From Cruorifilaria tuberocauda (taxonomy: Eukaryota; Nematoda; Chromadorea; Rhabditida; Onchocercidae), in the NCBI GenBank assembly GCA_013365365.1, contig JABVXU010000015.1, forward strand, positions 124,001 to 188,000: a stretch of 64,000 bases of DNA. The letters are read 5' to 3'. How positions within the stretch are numbered: the first letter of the stretch is position 1; every line of letters begins with the position of its first letter. A program made the translations under genes and the position numbers. Below are positions 26,501 to 38,372 of this stretch, piece after piece. Under the pieces are notes generated by a model. That model was given only the letters and a program-made list of their open reading frames with translations. It was not told where the DNA came from and did no database searches.

Positions 26501-29500
26501 CAACGCGAGGGTTTTTTCGATAATGATGATGGCGCATTAGCTGCTGAATTCTTTAATGCGGTCGCAATGTTGGGAAGTACACCGAACATTAATGATGTTA
26601 ATTCTCTTTATGAACCACCGTTTCGTCTCCCTGAAACACACCGTATTCTTCAGTGTGTTCACGCTGTTTTAGTACAAAGTAAGTCTTTTTCATTTCCAAG
26701 AAATCTTGTAGGCGTGGCAAATATATCATATAATTGGTATAATATATCATATATCATATAATAAAATATATCATACAATATATCATACAAATATATCATC
26801 TTGTAGATGTGGCAAATATATCATATAATTGGTTAAGTATGATGCAAAAAGCAGTGAATACAATATTTTACGTGGCTGCGAGACCATCTCTTTGTTGTCG
26901 ACTTATTGCATGCGGATTAATGCATGAAGCAAAGCGATCCCTCGCCTATTTTTTCCTGAAAAAAAGAAAAGTTCAACAAATTGAAACAACTCATTTCGAG
27001 TTTGCTTATTTTTCGTTTTTTTCTGTGAAGGAACCTCATCTGTTTTCTTTATTAACTTTCAACAAAGTTTAATGTTTAGAAATCCTCCGAACAGTGCAGA
27101 TGTTGATGAGTTTGAAGATCTATTGGCAATGAGAAGAGAGCGGTTACGTGATTGTAGTGAAACTGAAGATGAAGAATTAATCGGGTCACAAAATGCTGGT
27201 TTCGTTAGTGATCTGAATCTGTCGAAAATGAAAAAGGATGTATTAGAATTGTTGGATAAAGAGAAGGAGCAGTGCTTTTCAACATGGGAAACAGTAGCAG
27301 AACGAGTTTGTGCCTTTGCTGGACAGGTTAGTTGTGATTTCAGACGGAGAAGGGTTTAACAGAATGATTCAGCAATATGGGCAAAAAGCAAATAAATCGT
27401 TTTTAACAATATACAATAAAAATATACAAATATAACAATTAAAAATATAAAAATTTTAACAATATACAAATATAACAACAATATAAAAGTTTTACAATAT
27501 TGTTACACAATTCACAATGGTAAAAGAAGGATTTTGAGATCGCTTTGAAAACATTGGTCCATACTGATGTGTCGTTTGTGGCCGAGATGAAACGAAAAAA
27601 TGAAATTTTGCACGATATTCGAACAGCTCTGAATGATATCGACCGTGATAAATTGGAGAAGGCTAATTGTGTTGAAGAACTTTCAATGAACAGAGTGCTT
27701 TCAACATTGGAAGCTGAATCAATTGAAAGGCGTGGATTTTTTGAAATTAATGAACAAGAAGAGGGCGATCGTTTAGGATTAACGGGTTTGTTATTTTACC
27801 AATTTTAACTTTAGTATGAGACAAACAATCTCATGAATATTTTGTTTATAGAATATTGTAAGAATTAGTTTCTTGGGGCATAGTTTGATATGATATTTTT
27901 AATTAGAGATAACATATGGTTATTTCTTTCTAGGAATATCGGAAGAAGAGCGCATTTTAGAGCGTGCACAACGAATGTGCGAAAATGCTGCTTCACGTAA
28001 GGGATCGTTACTGCATCGTTTAAGCAAATTTTTAGTTGCAGTTTCAAAATCGAAGAAAAATACATGTTCAGAAAGACTTCGTTCAACTGCAATATTAGCA
28101 TTATCAAAATTTATGCTTCTGAGGTTTGTTATAAATGCAGTACAATCCTGTGTTAATAAGAACAGTGCTTATGCGTAAAATTGTCGATTAGATTAAAGAG
28201 GGTCTTAGAATACGTTAAATGGGATTTATCAGAAAAGTTTTTATGTTTTTGTACTTTGCATTTCCATTGCAGTATGAAAACATGTACTCGTTTTATGCCA
28301 TTGTTCTTGGAATATTTCAAAAATTCACCAAGTTCAGAATGTCGTAGCAATCTGATGATTGCAATTGGTGATTTGTGTTTTCGTTTCCCAAATGTGATCG
28401 AGAAATATAGTGAACATCTCTACCATGGGTTGGCCAATTTACATTTCAGAAAATTTTTTTTGTAGAAAATGTTAGTAAAATTTAAATATAATTTTGAAGC
28501 ATGATTGTTATTGAGTGCAGTGTACTAATTTTTTGTCATTAATGTTTATCCAATCTCAGAATAAATGATAAAGACGATTACGTGCGACAGACTTCCATTA
28601 TTGTGCTGGCTTATCTTATGTTGAATGATATGGTGAAAGTACGTGGTACAGTTGCCGACCTGGCACAATGTATTAATGATGAAAATGTTAATGTTGGACA
28701 GCTTGCAAAATTCTTCTTTTCGGAACTTGCGAAGAAGGTCATTTTGGATTTTTTTTGTAATCTTTTTTTCTAATCTAAGAATGATTTTGCATTCTGTTAC
28801 TTCATTTACCTGATGGGAAGCAATACGTGTGACATAGTGAATTTCATTCCATATTTCAGCGCTGTGGCACGCATTATTTCTTTTTTAATTAATAGCAGTG
28901 ACAAAAGAGTTAGCAGAGTAGCAAATAGGAAGAGAAAGTAAAATTAAACTTTTCCAAATAAAACTTTTAAAAATTCAAATTTCATTAACCGTCCATGAAA
29001 AAACAGGACTTGCACTGGTAAAAAATTAATACAGATAATTACAAATTTTAAATTGGCTTATTTCAGGGAAACATTCTTTATAATTTGATGCCTGACGTAA
29101 TTTCACGTCTTTCATCGAATGAATCAGTTACTATTGATGACTTTATAAAAATAATGAAGTGAGTATCCAACAGTTTTTCATTTCAAAGAATATAAAATAT
29201 AAGCTTCAGTTTGTGAAAAATTCATCGATGAAAGAATATATTATCTGCAAGGTATACATTCAATTATTTTCTTTATTTATTACTACATTATCGATCAATT
29301 TATATGTTTTCAGACTCTTGCTGGCATTTATCAAAAAAGACAAGCAAGCTGATAGTCTACTTGAAAAGCTGATACAGCGTATGCAAGGAGTCATTAACAA
29401 GTAAGACAAATAACTTATTTTCCAGCTTTCTTAACACTTCTAGTTGTAAAGCTTTTATTGTGAAAGAAGTTTACTGATCTTGTTTTTTTCAGAGATGGGC

Positions 29501-30244
29501 TATTTGACGCACGGTTGGCAGAGTGTTTATCGCATTGTATTTCATGTCTTCCACTAAGTGAAAAGTCGTTTCGTTTTATGGCTGAATCTTTACCAGCTTA
29601 TTCAAATTTGTTGGCTTTGGAATGTGTTTTCACTAATTTACAATCAGCTGTTCTTCACTTTAAAAAGTATTCCGTGCGGAATACAGAGCTCAAGGTCTAA
29701 AGACTGGTTTTACTATTTTTATATTTTTATAAATCATATTTTTGAATCTGCATGTATGGTTAACTTGCTTTTCGTTAATAGGAAAAATCAACTTTTAGGG
29801 AGAAGTGGATGATTTTTTGGAGTCACTGTCTAAAATACATCATGACAAACAGGAACATGAAGGCATCGTTAATCGAGGATTGATTCATAGAGTAAGCTCG
29901 TATTTCATTTTTAATCAATTGATTATCTTCGTAAGGCAGCAGTCATCTATGATTCAATATATTTGTATAAAATTTTGCATATAGATCGCTTTCCACTTTG
30001 ATCTATAGTTTATACAACTTCATAACAATTAGTCATTAAAAAAAATTTCAAAGTATCGGTGTTTATCGGTGTTAAATTATCATATTATATTATTAGTTTC
30101 TCATGGTTTTATCATTTGTTTGGAATATTACAAATGGATATGCTTATGTTTATAAATCACACTTTCCTATCTTCTTTTCAAATAAATTAGTCCTTTTTGC
30201 AGAAGAAATTCAAAGCACCATTAAAGTTGAAGAAAGCACGCTGA
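20580..30244 (+). CDS. dpy-28: Condensin complex subunit 1 (CAP-D2; DPY-28 in C. elegans)
   Basis: HEAT-repeat regulatory subunit of condensin I, needed for mitotic chromosome compaction; in C. elegans also part of the X dosage-compensation condensin. Exons: 20580-20703, 20942-21017, 21275-21336, 21417-21537, 21881-22096, 22326-22453, 22642-22791, 23055-23209, 23295-23417, 23526-23738, 23891-23966, 24274-24432, 24531-24630, 24717-24824, 25024-25072, 25194-25289, 25431-25672, 26031-26121, 26225-26352, 26449-26678, 26807-~26980, ~27080-27326, 27539-27785, 27934-28123, 28273-28428, 28560-28737, 29067-29158, 29314-29400, 29493-29694, 29799-29891, 30203-30244; about 1450 aa (human 1401). Conserved blocks include VRSRSLQLWTRL, DKSVSVRRNAATFL, SNLMIAIGDLCFRFPN, MLNDMVKVRG and GNILYNLMPDVISRLS. 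The tail is short and basic (KKFKAPLKLKKAR). The ATG at 20580 fits the family N-terminus; an in-frame ATG at 20529 is possible. All junctions keep phase except between 26807 and 27326. Intron 20 contains a duplicated acceptor (26705-26832). Confidence 0.92.
21644..21664. repeat. (TA)n microsatellite in CAP-D2 intron 4
   Basis: About ten TA units inside the intron after exon 4. Confidence 0.9.
26705..26832 (+). repeat. Duplicated splice-acceptor segment joined by ATATATCAT repeats
   Basis: A 33-base segment at 26705-26737 (CTTGTAG followed by GTGGCAAATATATC and ATAATTGG) recurs at 26800-26832 with two mismatches. The space between is filled with degenerate ATATATCAT units. Both copies carry a TTGTAG acceptor. 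Only the second joins exon 20 to an open frame; from the first, the reading reaches TAA within about 20 codons. Confidence 0.85.
27401..27499. repeat. AT-rich repeat in CAP-D2 intron 22
   Basis: AATATACAAATATAACAA occurs identically at 27421-27438 and 27461-27478, and TTTTAACAATATACAA at 27401-27416 and 27454-27469. This is a partly tandem duplication of intronic sequence. Confidence 0.75.
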
Positions 30245-33200
30245 AATTATGTTTATTATATGCAAATATAAATATGAATATGAGGATGTTGAGTAATTAA
30301 AACTGTGTTTGTATAATATGAATAATATACCTTCCAATGTATAGTAAATATACCTAGAAATTTTTGTTTCCTTGTAGATGCTCTTTACATTCTTTTTATC
30401 GCTTCAACTGTGCTGTCATTATTTTTATTATCGTTTAGCTATAATGAAGAGTTAATCTTTTAAATATTGCAAAAAAGAAACATTCAAGCTATTTGAGTTC
30501 AGAATAAAAAACGATAGTGGGCATGTAGAATCCTGAACATTTCATTTGGAGTCGTATTATTCCAATTATCAAAGTTCACGGGAAATACGAATAACACATG
30601 CTTATAATTATATTCATTTTAATTATTGGCGTTGAAAACCACTAGACATACCTGTTGTATAATGTAATAAGTTAACTGTTTATTATGAAAATAATCTATT
30701 GTTAACGGTACATATTAAAAAGGGGATGTTCTAATAGTGCATAACATACTAGCATCTGAAGTGCGAGAATCTTTCAAAAATTACTGTAAGAACTGAAGTA
30801 CTATCTCTCCACTGTAAGAACTTGTCTTAGGTAGTAATCTGACAGTTTCTTTTTTTATTTGTTCATTATGTTACATTTTTTCTATTAAATTGGACATTTA
30901 TTCTGCAATGCTTTGTTTTTGAGCAGGATTAATTGCTAGTCACAACGAAACGCAAGTTGAAAATCACTTCATAATTGGCGAAGATCTCGGAACAATTCTA
31001 CTGTTCCAGTTCTGAGAGGTGAAAGAACGCACTGAGCACATGTTCAAATTTAATCGCTAAATTTAATATTATAGAAATTGAAAACATTTCTAAACACAAT
31101 CAATAACACTCAATAATATCCGTGAGGATGAGTAATTAGCTGAAGAGGTGGAGAGGTAGTGCAAGAAAAGCTGCGTACATTCTGAAATGTTGTAATATAA
31201 TTTAACAGCTGCTACTGCTCTGTCACTGTTTGTAAAACTTCATTTTGCTCTCTTGAATAGAAACTTTTGATATGTTCGAATATTGATCGGTAAATAAAGA
31301 ATGGATGAATCAGTGGCATAATCTTCCAAACAAGAGGTATTTATTAATTCATTTATTTATTTAATTAAAGAGTAGAAGTTATCACGAACAGAAGCAGGAA
31401 ATAACAGCAATTAGAATCTTTCAAAACTGGTCAAAAACACCGGTATGTGATTATCAAGAAAAATCATTTGGTTTTGTTACTAATGCTTGAATAATTTCGA
31501 AGTGAACAAAATTTTCATTGTTTCTTTTGCAAAATTTGTAGTGTTAATTTGATAATTAATAAAAAGGAGCTGTTAAAATTTCTTTTCATCATAAAATTTA
31601 TAATAAGTGAATTGAAAATCTTCATTGGAGAAGATCAATTATTACTGCAATGTTTTAGATCTATAAATGCTTTCTTAACTTTTCCAATTTCAGCAGCAGC
31701 AGATAGCAAGGATATATTAGTTTCATTTCTTGAATTGAGATTGAATTAATTAATAAATGATAGATAAAATCATTTTCATACGGATTGCTAAAAAAGACAT
31801 TTAAGCAGTTTTATCTTGATTCATTTCTTTATTATTATTATTATTACGATTATGGTTATAATTATTCTTCATGTTTCACTTCTTGTATCAAACAATCGTT
31901 TTATTTCAGTTATTTATACATAAATGCATAATTATCACTATTATTCGGTATAGCTAGCTGATCAATATATTCGCTATACTTCCAATTTTCATTCATTTTT
32001 ACACTTATAATCCTCTCTTGGTTCCAATAGTCTATGACTATAACTAATAGCATTCTCGACTGATAAATATTGCAGGAAAAGTAGATTATATCTAGTTTCA
32101 TTCCTGCATTTGCAAAAACACATTGATTCGAAATGGTTTCGATTAACGAAATGAAGTCTCAATATTACTTTTGTTTTGGCATTACTTTTATGGTGCTTCT
32201 TTTCCATACATCAATATAGGTTTTATTTACATGTTCTTCTATTTTATTTTTATAAATCTTTGATTTGATGTCAGGTCTTGTGGTACAAAATTATATGTAT
32301 TATTTAAAATAATCTAAACAGCCGTACAAGTTAAATTGAAAGGGAATAATCCATAGAAAACATTAAAATGAAGATTAGCATTTGGATTCTGCTTCTATCG
32401 TCTTTAGTTACTGTTCTTTTATCTTTTTTTGTTTGCATTACTACATCTGAAATGTTATGCATACCATTTTTTGTTGAGATTTTGCTTATCGAATTCATGA
32501 GAGGCATTCTTCACGAGAATTCAAATTTACAAGACTGAAACGTCGAGAGAAGTTATAGAAAAACTAAGAATTAAAAAGTGCAAAATTCATAGAATAGAAA
32601 TATGAGTGGTTGTGTTCTTACAAAGTGAAATTACAAATCAGCTAATACATAGAGCCAAAATTACTGTTCCTCCTAGCTGTTCTTACTGGTTTTTAAGTTT
32701 TGTCATAATGTACATTACTGTTTCAGAATTGATATTGCAAAAAATTTTTTTGGATTCTTTGTCTTATTTACGTATGAGTGAAAGAATGTATTATCTTAAG
32801 GAAAATTTACAAAATGCATAAGTTTGACTTCTGAAAGAAATAATCGTTTTAATGGCCTGAACTTTATCGTCGCTTGTTAATATCTTATCAGAAATAAAGT
32901 ATATTTTTAAAAAAAACTATACTTTCACAAGACTTTGGTGCGACATACTTTCTTGATAAAATGCAAGTTTCATTTCTTTCCATCACGTAAAAATATTGCT
33001 TTAATTCAATAAAAAGAGTGCTATACAATGAGATATGCAGCTAGTGTGATCCGTTGCTAGATGCTTATATGCCACATTAATGATGAAAAAGACTGATGTT
33101 TATATACTTAATTTATTATGGTTATTTAAACAAAAGTGAAGTTATTTTATTCTCTGAAACTTATTTTAATGTTTTTTCCTTCCATTTACAGCTGCACCAA

Positions 33201-33723
33201 CCTTATTACTTTTTCTTTTCGTATTGAATTAAACATTAAAACAGGCGACCGTTTCATATGTTTTTTTTATTGATTGCAGTTTTTCAATTAAATTGTGACT
33301 CAGTAAAGCCTATCGTTGTTAAAAAAAAATAGCTCATTGATTTCACCAGAAATTAATCCTTACGCCTGTTGTTTGTTTTTATCTTTCTATTTTCTTTTTT
33401 TTCCATTTTACAGCTCAATAAACTGAACAGTGATCCTAACATTTTTAATGAATTGTTTAAGAGGGATCCTTCAGTGTTTGGGAAAACTATCACTCTAAAA
33501 TAAACGCAAATGTTGAGTCTGAAGAGATAATTTACAATAAATAGTATTGAAGACAAAACTAAACCAAAACTAAACAGGCCGGCGCTGGTCTTTTTTTGAT
33601 TTTATATTACTGTGCGATTCATTGTGTATTTGTTTGTTCTCGAACACCAGAATAATAAATAATGCGTAACTTCTGGAAGTTTTCAAAATAGGCAGACATT
33701 CAACTCAGAAATTTCATTTTCAG
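30245..33723. other. 3.5-kb intergenic region between CAP-D2 and the zinc-finger gene
   Basis: Mostly AT-rich and non-coding by eye. AATAAA at 30503-30508 may serve CAP-D2. Two weak coding candidates are a 56-aa hydrophobic ORF at 32368-32538 and a 20 to 29-codon open segment after an acceptor at 33414, which could be an upstream exon of the zinc-finger gene. Confidence 0.5.
32368..32538 (+). CDS. Possible small secreted or membrane peptide ORF (56 aa)
   Basis: ATG-initiated ORF starting MKISIWILLLSSLVTVLLSF, which looks like a signal peptide or a single membrane segment. It continues with two cysteines and the end HENSNLQD before TGA. No family is recognised and no splice partner was found. 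Hydrophobic short ORFs arise easily in AT-rich DNA, so this may well be chance. Confidence 0.15.
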   Translation: MKISIWILLLSSLVTVLLSFFVCITTSEMLCIPFFVEILLIEFMRGILHENSNLQD

Positions 33724-35141
33724 GAATTGCAAAGGGATACTAAAGAGATACTCACAGTTTTTGTACACCAAACATTTTGTGAAAGTTCGGTTACTTCGCC
33801 AGCTATAGTATTACGTGTAGTCCCCACTTCCATTCCATCGATGTTGAACCAAACAAAACGCGTTGATATTGAAATTGAAGACAAAGAATCTGGACAACTT
33901 TTGGCCGAAAAATCTTTTCACAAAGAACACAGCATTAAAAATTTTTCAACCTCTCCGAAAAATTTGGAAGAACAGGTTTCAAGATTATCTGATTCATTGA
34001 CCATATCAACTTCAGCAGTATCAATAAACGAGAATCCTGTAGAAAATACACCAAAAAACAAAGACGGTTTTATTTTTTATAAGTGTCGCTTCTGTGGACT
34101 TACTTATAACTATTTAACAACGTTACGAGCCCATGAACGAATACATGATATTGATGAGGTTTGTAATTATTTTAAAAGATTTCGCATAATTAAAAAGATC
34201 CTTTCTGTACTTTTTTGGAAATCATTTTGATTTCGAATCCTTTATACGTTTTGAATCATTATCAATTCAGCCTTATAAGTGCAATCGTTGTTCAGAATCG
34301 TTTCATTATCTATGTGAATTGGAGTATCACGCTAAACAACACACCGGTAAATATTTTATTCGTTCCTTATCAGAGTATGCTTCCTTTCTACGCTAAAAAA
34401 TGCTACCTAAAACAACAAAAAAACTTGAGTCGGATTTCTGATTAAATTTTGTCCTTTCAAAATCTATTAATTCCTTTATTTGAACTTTAATGTCTGGAAT
34501 TCCAATTTTATTGTTGCAGATTTAAAAGGTTACAAGTGTGAATGCGGCAGAACATTCCATTCTTACACCGATTTACTGTATCATAAACATCCAGGTGATG
34601 AAGATGATAAATCCGTCATTGCAATGGTGCCTATTGCTGTAAAATCTACTCCTCCTATTCCAGAAAATAATTTCCCTACTCCAGAATTTGTCAAGAAAGG
34701 ATTTGAACCAAAGCATCCTTTGAAAGTTTATTCTGATGTGCGTCTCAATCCATATATTTGTCAATATTGCTCGAAAAGTTATCCAAACAGTCGGTAAAAT
34801 TTCAATTAAACATAAGTTGGAATTGTCTTTTTGAGCAGTTATATGAATTTCAGTTTACATCATTACTTTAATTAAGAATGAACTTTAGAAATCAGCGAAC
34901 TGGTGGTTAGATGTATCCATATTTAAAAATAAAACATAAATTATGGTAGTGATAAAAAACTGAGGAAGATTTTTTCGATTCATTTTTGCAATTATTTGAT
35001 AGTTTTCTTAATCTTTTGTTAACTTGCAGTATGTTAGCATATCACATGTATGGACATCGAGGTGAAAAAATATTCAATCCTCGTGCATCAAGATATCTAA
35101 TGGCACGCACCGAAAACTCCTATATCAGTCCAGGATCTTAA
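33724..35141 (+). CDS. C2H2 zinc-finger protein, four fingers (5' end incomplete)
   Basis: Likely nuclear DNA-binding protein of unknown target. Exons in frame: 33724-34158, 34271-34346, 34520-34793, 35030-35141. About 95 residues of serine/glutamate-rich sequence precede finger 1 (YKCRFCGLTYNYL ... HERIH). Finger 2 is a separate exon (YKCNRCSESFHYL ... HAKQH). Finger 3 is compact with a C-x-C pair (YKCECGRTFHSY ... HKH). A 60-residue proline-containing spacer leads to finger 4, split between exons 3 and 4 (YICQYCSKSYPNS ... HMYGH). The protein ends YISPGS-stop. No ATG was found in phase at the start: exon 33724 follows an acceptor (TTTTCAG), so at least one exon lies upstream. A segment at 33414-33473, after TTTTACAG, would splice in frame if the weak donor GTGTTT is used. 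AATAAA stands at 35363-35368. I do not recognise an orthologue. Confidence 0.8.
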
Positions 35142-35776
35142 CGGCAAGCAGGACTTGAATGTCACTAATAAGAATTCACTTCAGTTTGTGCAAGATCTAT
35201 GCAAATCGTGAAAAACTTTGTCTTTAATCATTTAAGTAAATGAAGAAGCTAAATTAAAAAGCTGGAACAAATGACAGATCAATAATAATCTGGTTATCTT
35301 ATGATGAGCTACTTCTCTGCATGTTATGTTCATGATGCAACAACATTACACGGATATCATGAAATAAAGATTCCCAACAGTCAAGAAAATAAAGTAGAGA
35401 GTGGTTTAGCAGATAGGAGATTCATGGTATCATAAGAGTTAATGATTTATTCACTGATCTGAGAAAATTTATGGTAGTACTGCCACCAAAAAATGGCCAA
35501 CAAATGAATGATGCAATGCATTGCAGAATCAACTGGTCTAATATGAATCTCAACAATAACTTATACTTTGAATTACCAAACTTATTCTGCTTCCATAGTA
35601 CAAACTCAAATATCATGATTTCTTCAGCAAAAATTCTATTCATTTATGACATAATCATATTTCAGTTCATTAATATTCAATTCATTAAAGATTTTATATC
35701 TTCAATGAATTTAATATGCATAACTCATGTTGAATGCTTATTTGCATTAGATATTCTTCTACCTTTTACAAATAAA
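35142..35776. other. Intergenic region between convergent genes
   Basis: 3' flanks of the zinc-finger gene (+) and the 35777-36452 gene (-). Contains AATAAA (35363-35368, plus strand). ORFs on both strands here are unconvincing. Confidence 0.5.
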
Positions 35777-36452
35777 TTAAGATAATAACTTTTTGCATGA
35801 TTTGCATTCATTCAGTTGATGTATGTGATTTGCAAAGGAACGTCTGGCATATTATTCATAACACATTAATGATTCCAATTATCATAATTTCTAAAAGCAA
35901 TTCCTTACCATGCTATGAAAAGGGTGTACTGAAACACACCTGAGGCTTGAGGCCACTGCTGCATCATCATTGTCAATGATAGTGGGTGGTTCATCGCTGA
36001 GCAATATTTGATCAGTATCGGATTCCATCAGTTGTTCCAAATAAGCCCAGTCATCGTTATTCCACTCACTACCTTTCACTATTTCTGATGCTTGAATGGC
36101 TGGTTCATCTACGGGCAGTTTATCATCAGCAATAACATAGTGCTTCTGTAATGAAGCTTCCTCGCAACTGTGGGATGCCTTACGTCTTGCTAATTCAATT
36201 ATCTCTTCTAAAGTTACGGTTTTTTTGAAACTTGGTAGCGATTTCCTGAACATACTTCCAGAATTATCGTTAGGTTCCGATTTTGTTCCAATTTCTGAAA
36301 CTTTAACTTTTTGGAGAATTAATCTGGCCAAATTTAAATAATTTGCTAACCGCAAAGAACAGAAGAGTTTATAATTACCAACTCATTAAATTTCAAGCAG
36401 AACTTCCTCGCAGTTTCGCTCACCTTGTGCAAAAGAGTAATTTTGCCGCCAT
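35777..36452 (-). CDS. Unrecognised small protein, 159 aa, possible mitochondrial presequence
   Basis: Three exons join in phase: 36424-36452, 35940-36323, 35777-35843. Exon 1 encodes MAAKLLFCT with a good donor (AAG|GTGAGC), and the joined start MAAKLLFCTRLILQKVK is basic and hydrophobic like a mitochondrial targeting sequence. The body has KKTVTLEEIIELARRKASH, then an acidic part with EWNNDDWAYLEQLM. The end, after a GTGTGT donor, is basic with two cysteines (NECKSCKKLLS). If intron 2 is not removed, the frame ends shortly after at 35891. The acceptor of exon 2 (TTTGGCCAG) is mediocre. A 70-codon plus-strand ORF (36343-36555) overlaps exon 1 antisense and lacks an ATG. I do not recognise the family. 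The gene is divergent from the DGCR6-like gene. Confidence 0.45.
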
Positions 36453-37577
36453 AAAAGATTTCGCTTCGCTTTTAAGAAGTCAGCTGATACCGAATGTGTC
36501 GAAGATTCCTGATTTTGGCGATGTACTTGATGACATGAACGATTACAATCAGTAATGGTACAGAATGGTTGCAATTGCATGCGCATCGCCCTATACATCA
36601 AGACTATGCTTACAACAATAAGAGCTGCTAGGCAACGATAGGCTCTCAAGCAATACATATATCATTAACGTACTATAAGTCAATTTCACATTCCTCTTCG
36701 TGATGAAGCGACATTCTCTCTTAATGTAGCAAATAGACTTGCTCAACGTGCATAGTGAAGATGGGTAACGAGCAGTAATCATCTATAAGATTGAAAGAAT
36801 ATTTTTATGCATCATTTAACGAGAAAATATCATCAACAACATATGAAACTAAGCAATTTCATGAAGTAAAGGAGAAACAGATCCCTCAGAGCGAAAATCT
36901 AAATGCCTCTTTATTTATCAACATAGTCATTGTTAATTGATATCAATGCAAGCAAAATCACATCGATCTACCAACCATGCCAACCATCCTCGAACCTTAA
37001 TTATCTCTGCTCGAAAGAGACTTCGAGAGAAGAGATGAAGCAAGTCTCAAGAAAGTCACAGAATCATTTCGATTTCTGGAAATAAGATAAATATTGATTA
37101 CTTCTCTTTTCTATCTGATTTTAATATTTCCATAGACCTCGCATAGATGCAAAAAATGACCAAACTTAAAAACAAATCAGTATTACGTCAGGACATAATT
37201 TTCGATCACTAAATAATGTAAGAAGCTTACCACCTATAAAGCGTAAAACTATAAAGTATAAAATGTTACTACAGCATCAGTCGATTTTCAATCAATTAGT
37301 TCTACACAACAATTCCGATTGCCTGATATAAGAACTGACGATTCCTCGTGTAGTGCTGGTAATTCCTAGACTTTTTGGAGATTGAAAAACTGCTTTTTAT
37401 GGCGGGGCCGCATTATAAATATTTGGTCGAGAAGTAAGTTGAGAATTATTGTGAATAGGTAGTAATTAGAATTGAGAGATACTGCCGAGACGTTGTAGAA
37501 GAATGACATGATTTGAACTTTTGGTGGCTCCTTCTCTATTTTCGTACTGTCGTCAAAATAACGGTCTAACATCGGCG
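36453..37577. other. Divergent intergenic region, 1.1 kb
   Basis: Lies between the start of the 35777-36452 gene (-) and the DGCR6-like gene (+), so it should hold both promoters. No exon or repeat was recognised. Confidence 0.5.
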
Positions 37578-38372
37578 ATGAGCGGTAATATTACCACGGA
37601 ACAGAAGATGGAAATTATGCAGTTAGAAATGAATAACTTTGTGATGCGCTTAGAACCGCGGATGCGTGCTCTATTCGGTGATTCACTTCGAAAGGTGCTG
37701 CTCAAAAGTTTATTGGATGGGACTGTGTTTGCGATTGTCGAATCGCTGAGTGATTTACAGCGCATGAATGAAACGTAAACTTTATATCGCAGTTTAGTTT
37801 GGAAATGAAAAATTCATTAGGATCACCACCTAACTTATAAAATAAAATTTTTGCTAATGGACATTATTGAAATGGCATTTTGTCTTTTCCATTAGAACAT
37901 ATCCTATACCACCACGTGCTTATATGTAGCTTACAAACCAGCATTGTTAAAGTACTTGGACGATAGTTTGTACTTTTGATGAACTTTGAACATGTTTACC
38001 TCCCACTTCATAATTGGTTCTAGCATTTAGACAGCTTTACAATGACCGCCAGCAGCAATTGATGGAATTGCAGTGCATTCCTGATTTGGATGAACAAATG
38101 AAGCAAATTGATATTAAAATTGTCACCGAGCTCGATAAGGTATTTTCTCTGCAGTATCATTAAACTGTTTGTTTCAGTTAGAGTTCCAATCATCGTCATC
38201 TTTGTTGAAAAAACAAATAAATGTTGATTCTTTGCAGATAGTAGCGCAACAGCAAAATACGTTATGCCGTGCCGGTGTTCCAGCATTTCACATCACTACT
38301 AGTCCTCGAGAAATCGAATTGCAGATGGCAATTATAAGTTTCATTTTAACAGTCCGTACAAAACTGCCATAA
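37578..38372 (+). CDS. DGCR6 / gonadal (gdl) family protein
   Basis: Three exons in frame: 37578-37774, 38031-38139, 38238-38372; 146 aa. The family comprises vertebrate DGCR6 and Drosophila gonadal, small coiled-coil proteins of poorly known function. Exon 1 ends with KSLLDGTVFAIVESLSDLQRM, close to the DGCR6 block LLDGTVFEIVQGLLEIQ. Exon 2 (RQQQLMELQCIPDLDEQMKQ) and the start of exon 3 (IVAQQQNTLCRAGVPAF) match the D-x-K-I-V-x-E-L-D-x-x-V/I-A-x-Q-Q-x-T-L-x-x-A-G-V segment, followed by H-I-T-T-S-P-R-E-I-E-L-Q-M. It lacks the vertebrate C-terminal tail. The ATG at 37578 is the first in frame with the conserved segment. Confidence 0.85.

Noticed and set aside
26705..26737. First TTGTAG acceptor of dpy-28 exon 21
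   Set aside because: Joined to exon 20 it reaches TAA in about 20 codons; the second copy continues into homology.
36343..36555. 70-codon plus-strand ORF with loose DGCR6-like segment
   Set aside because: No ATG, no identified upstream exon; the antisense model with a start and two good donors is preferred. Kept only as a finding.
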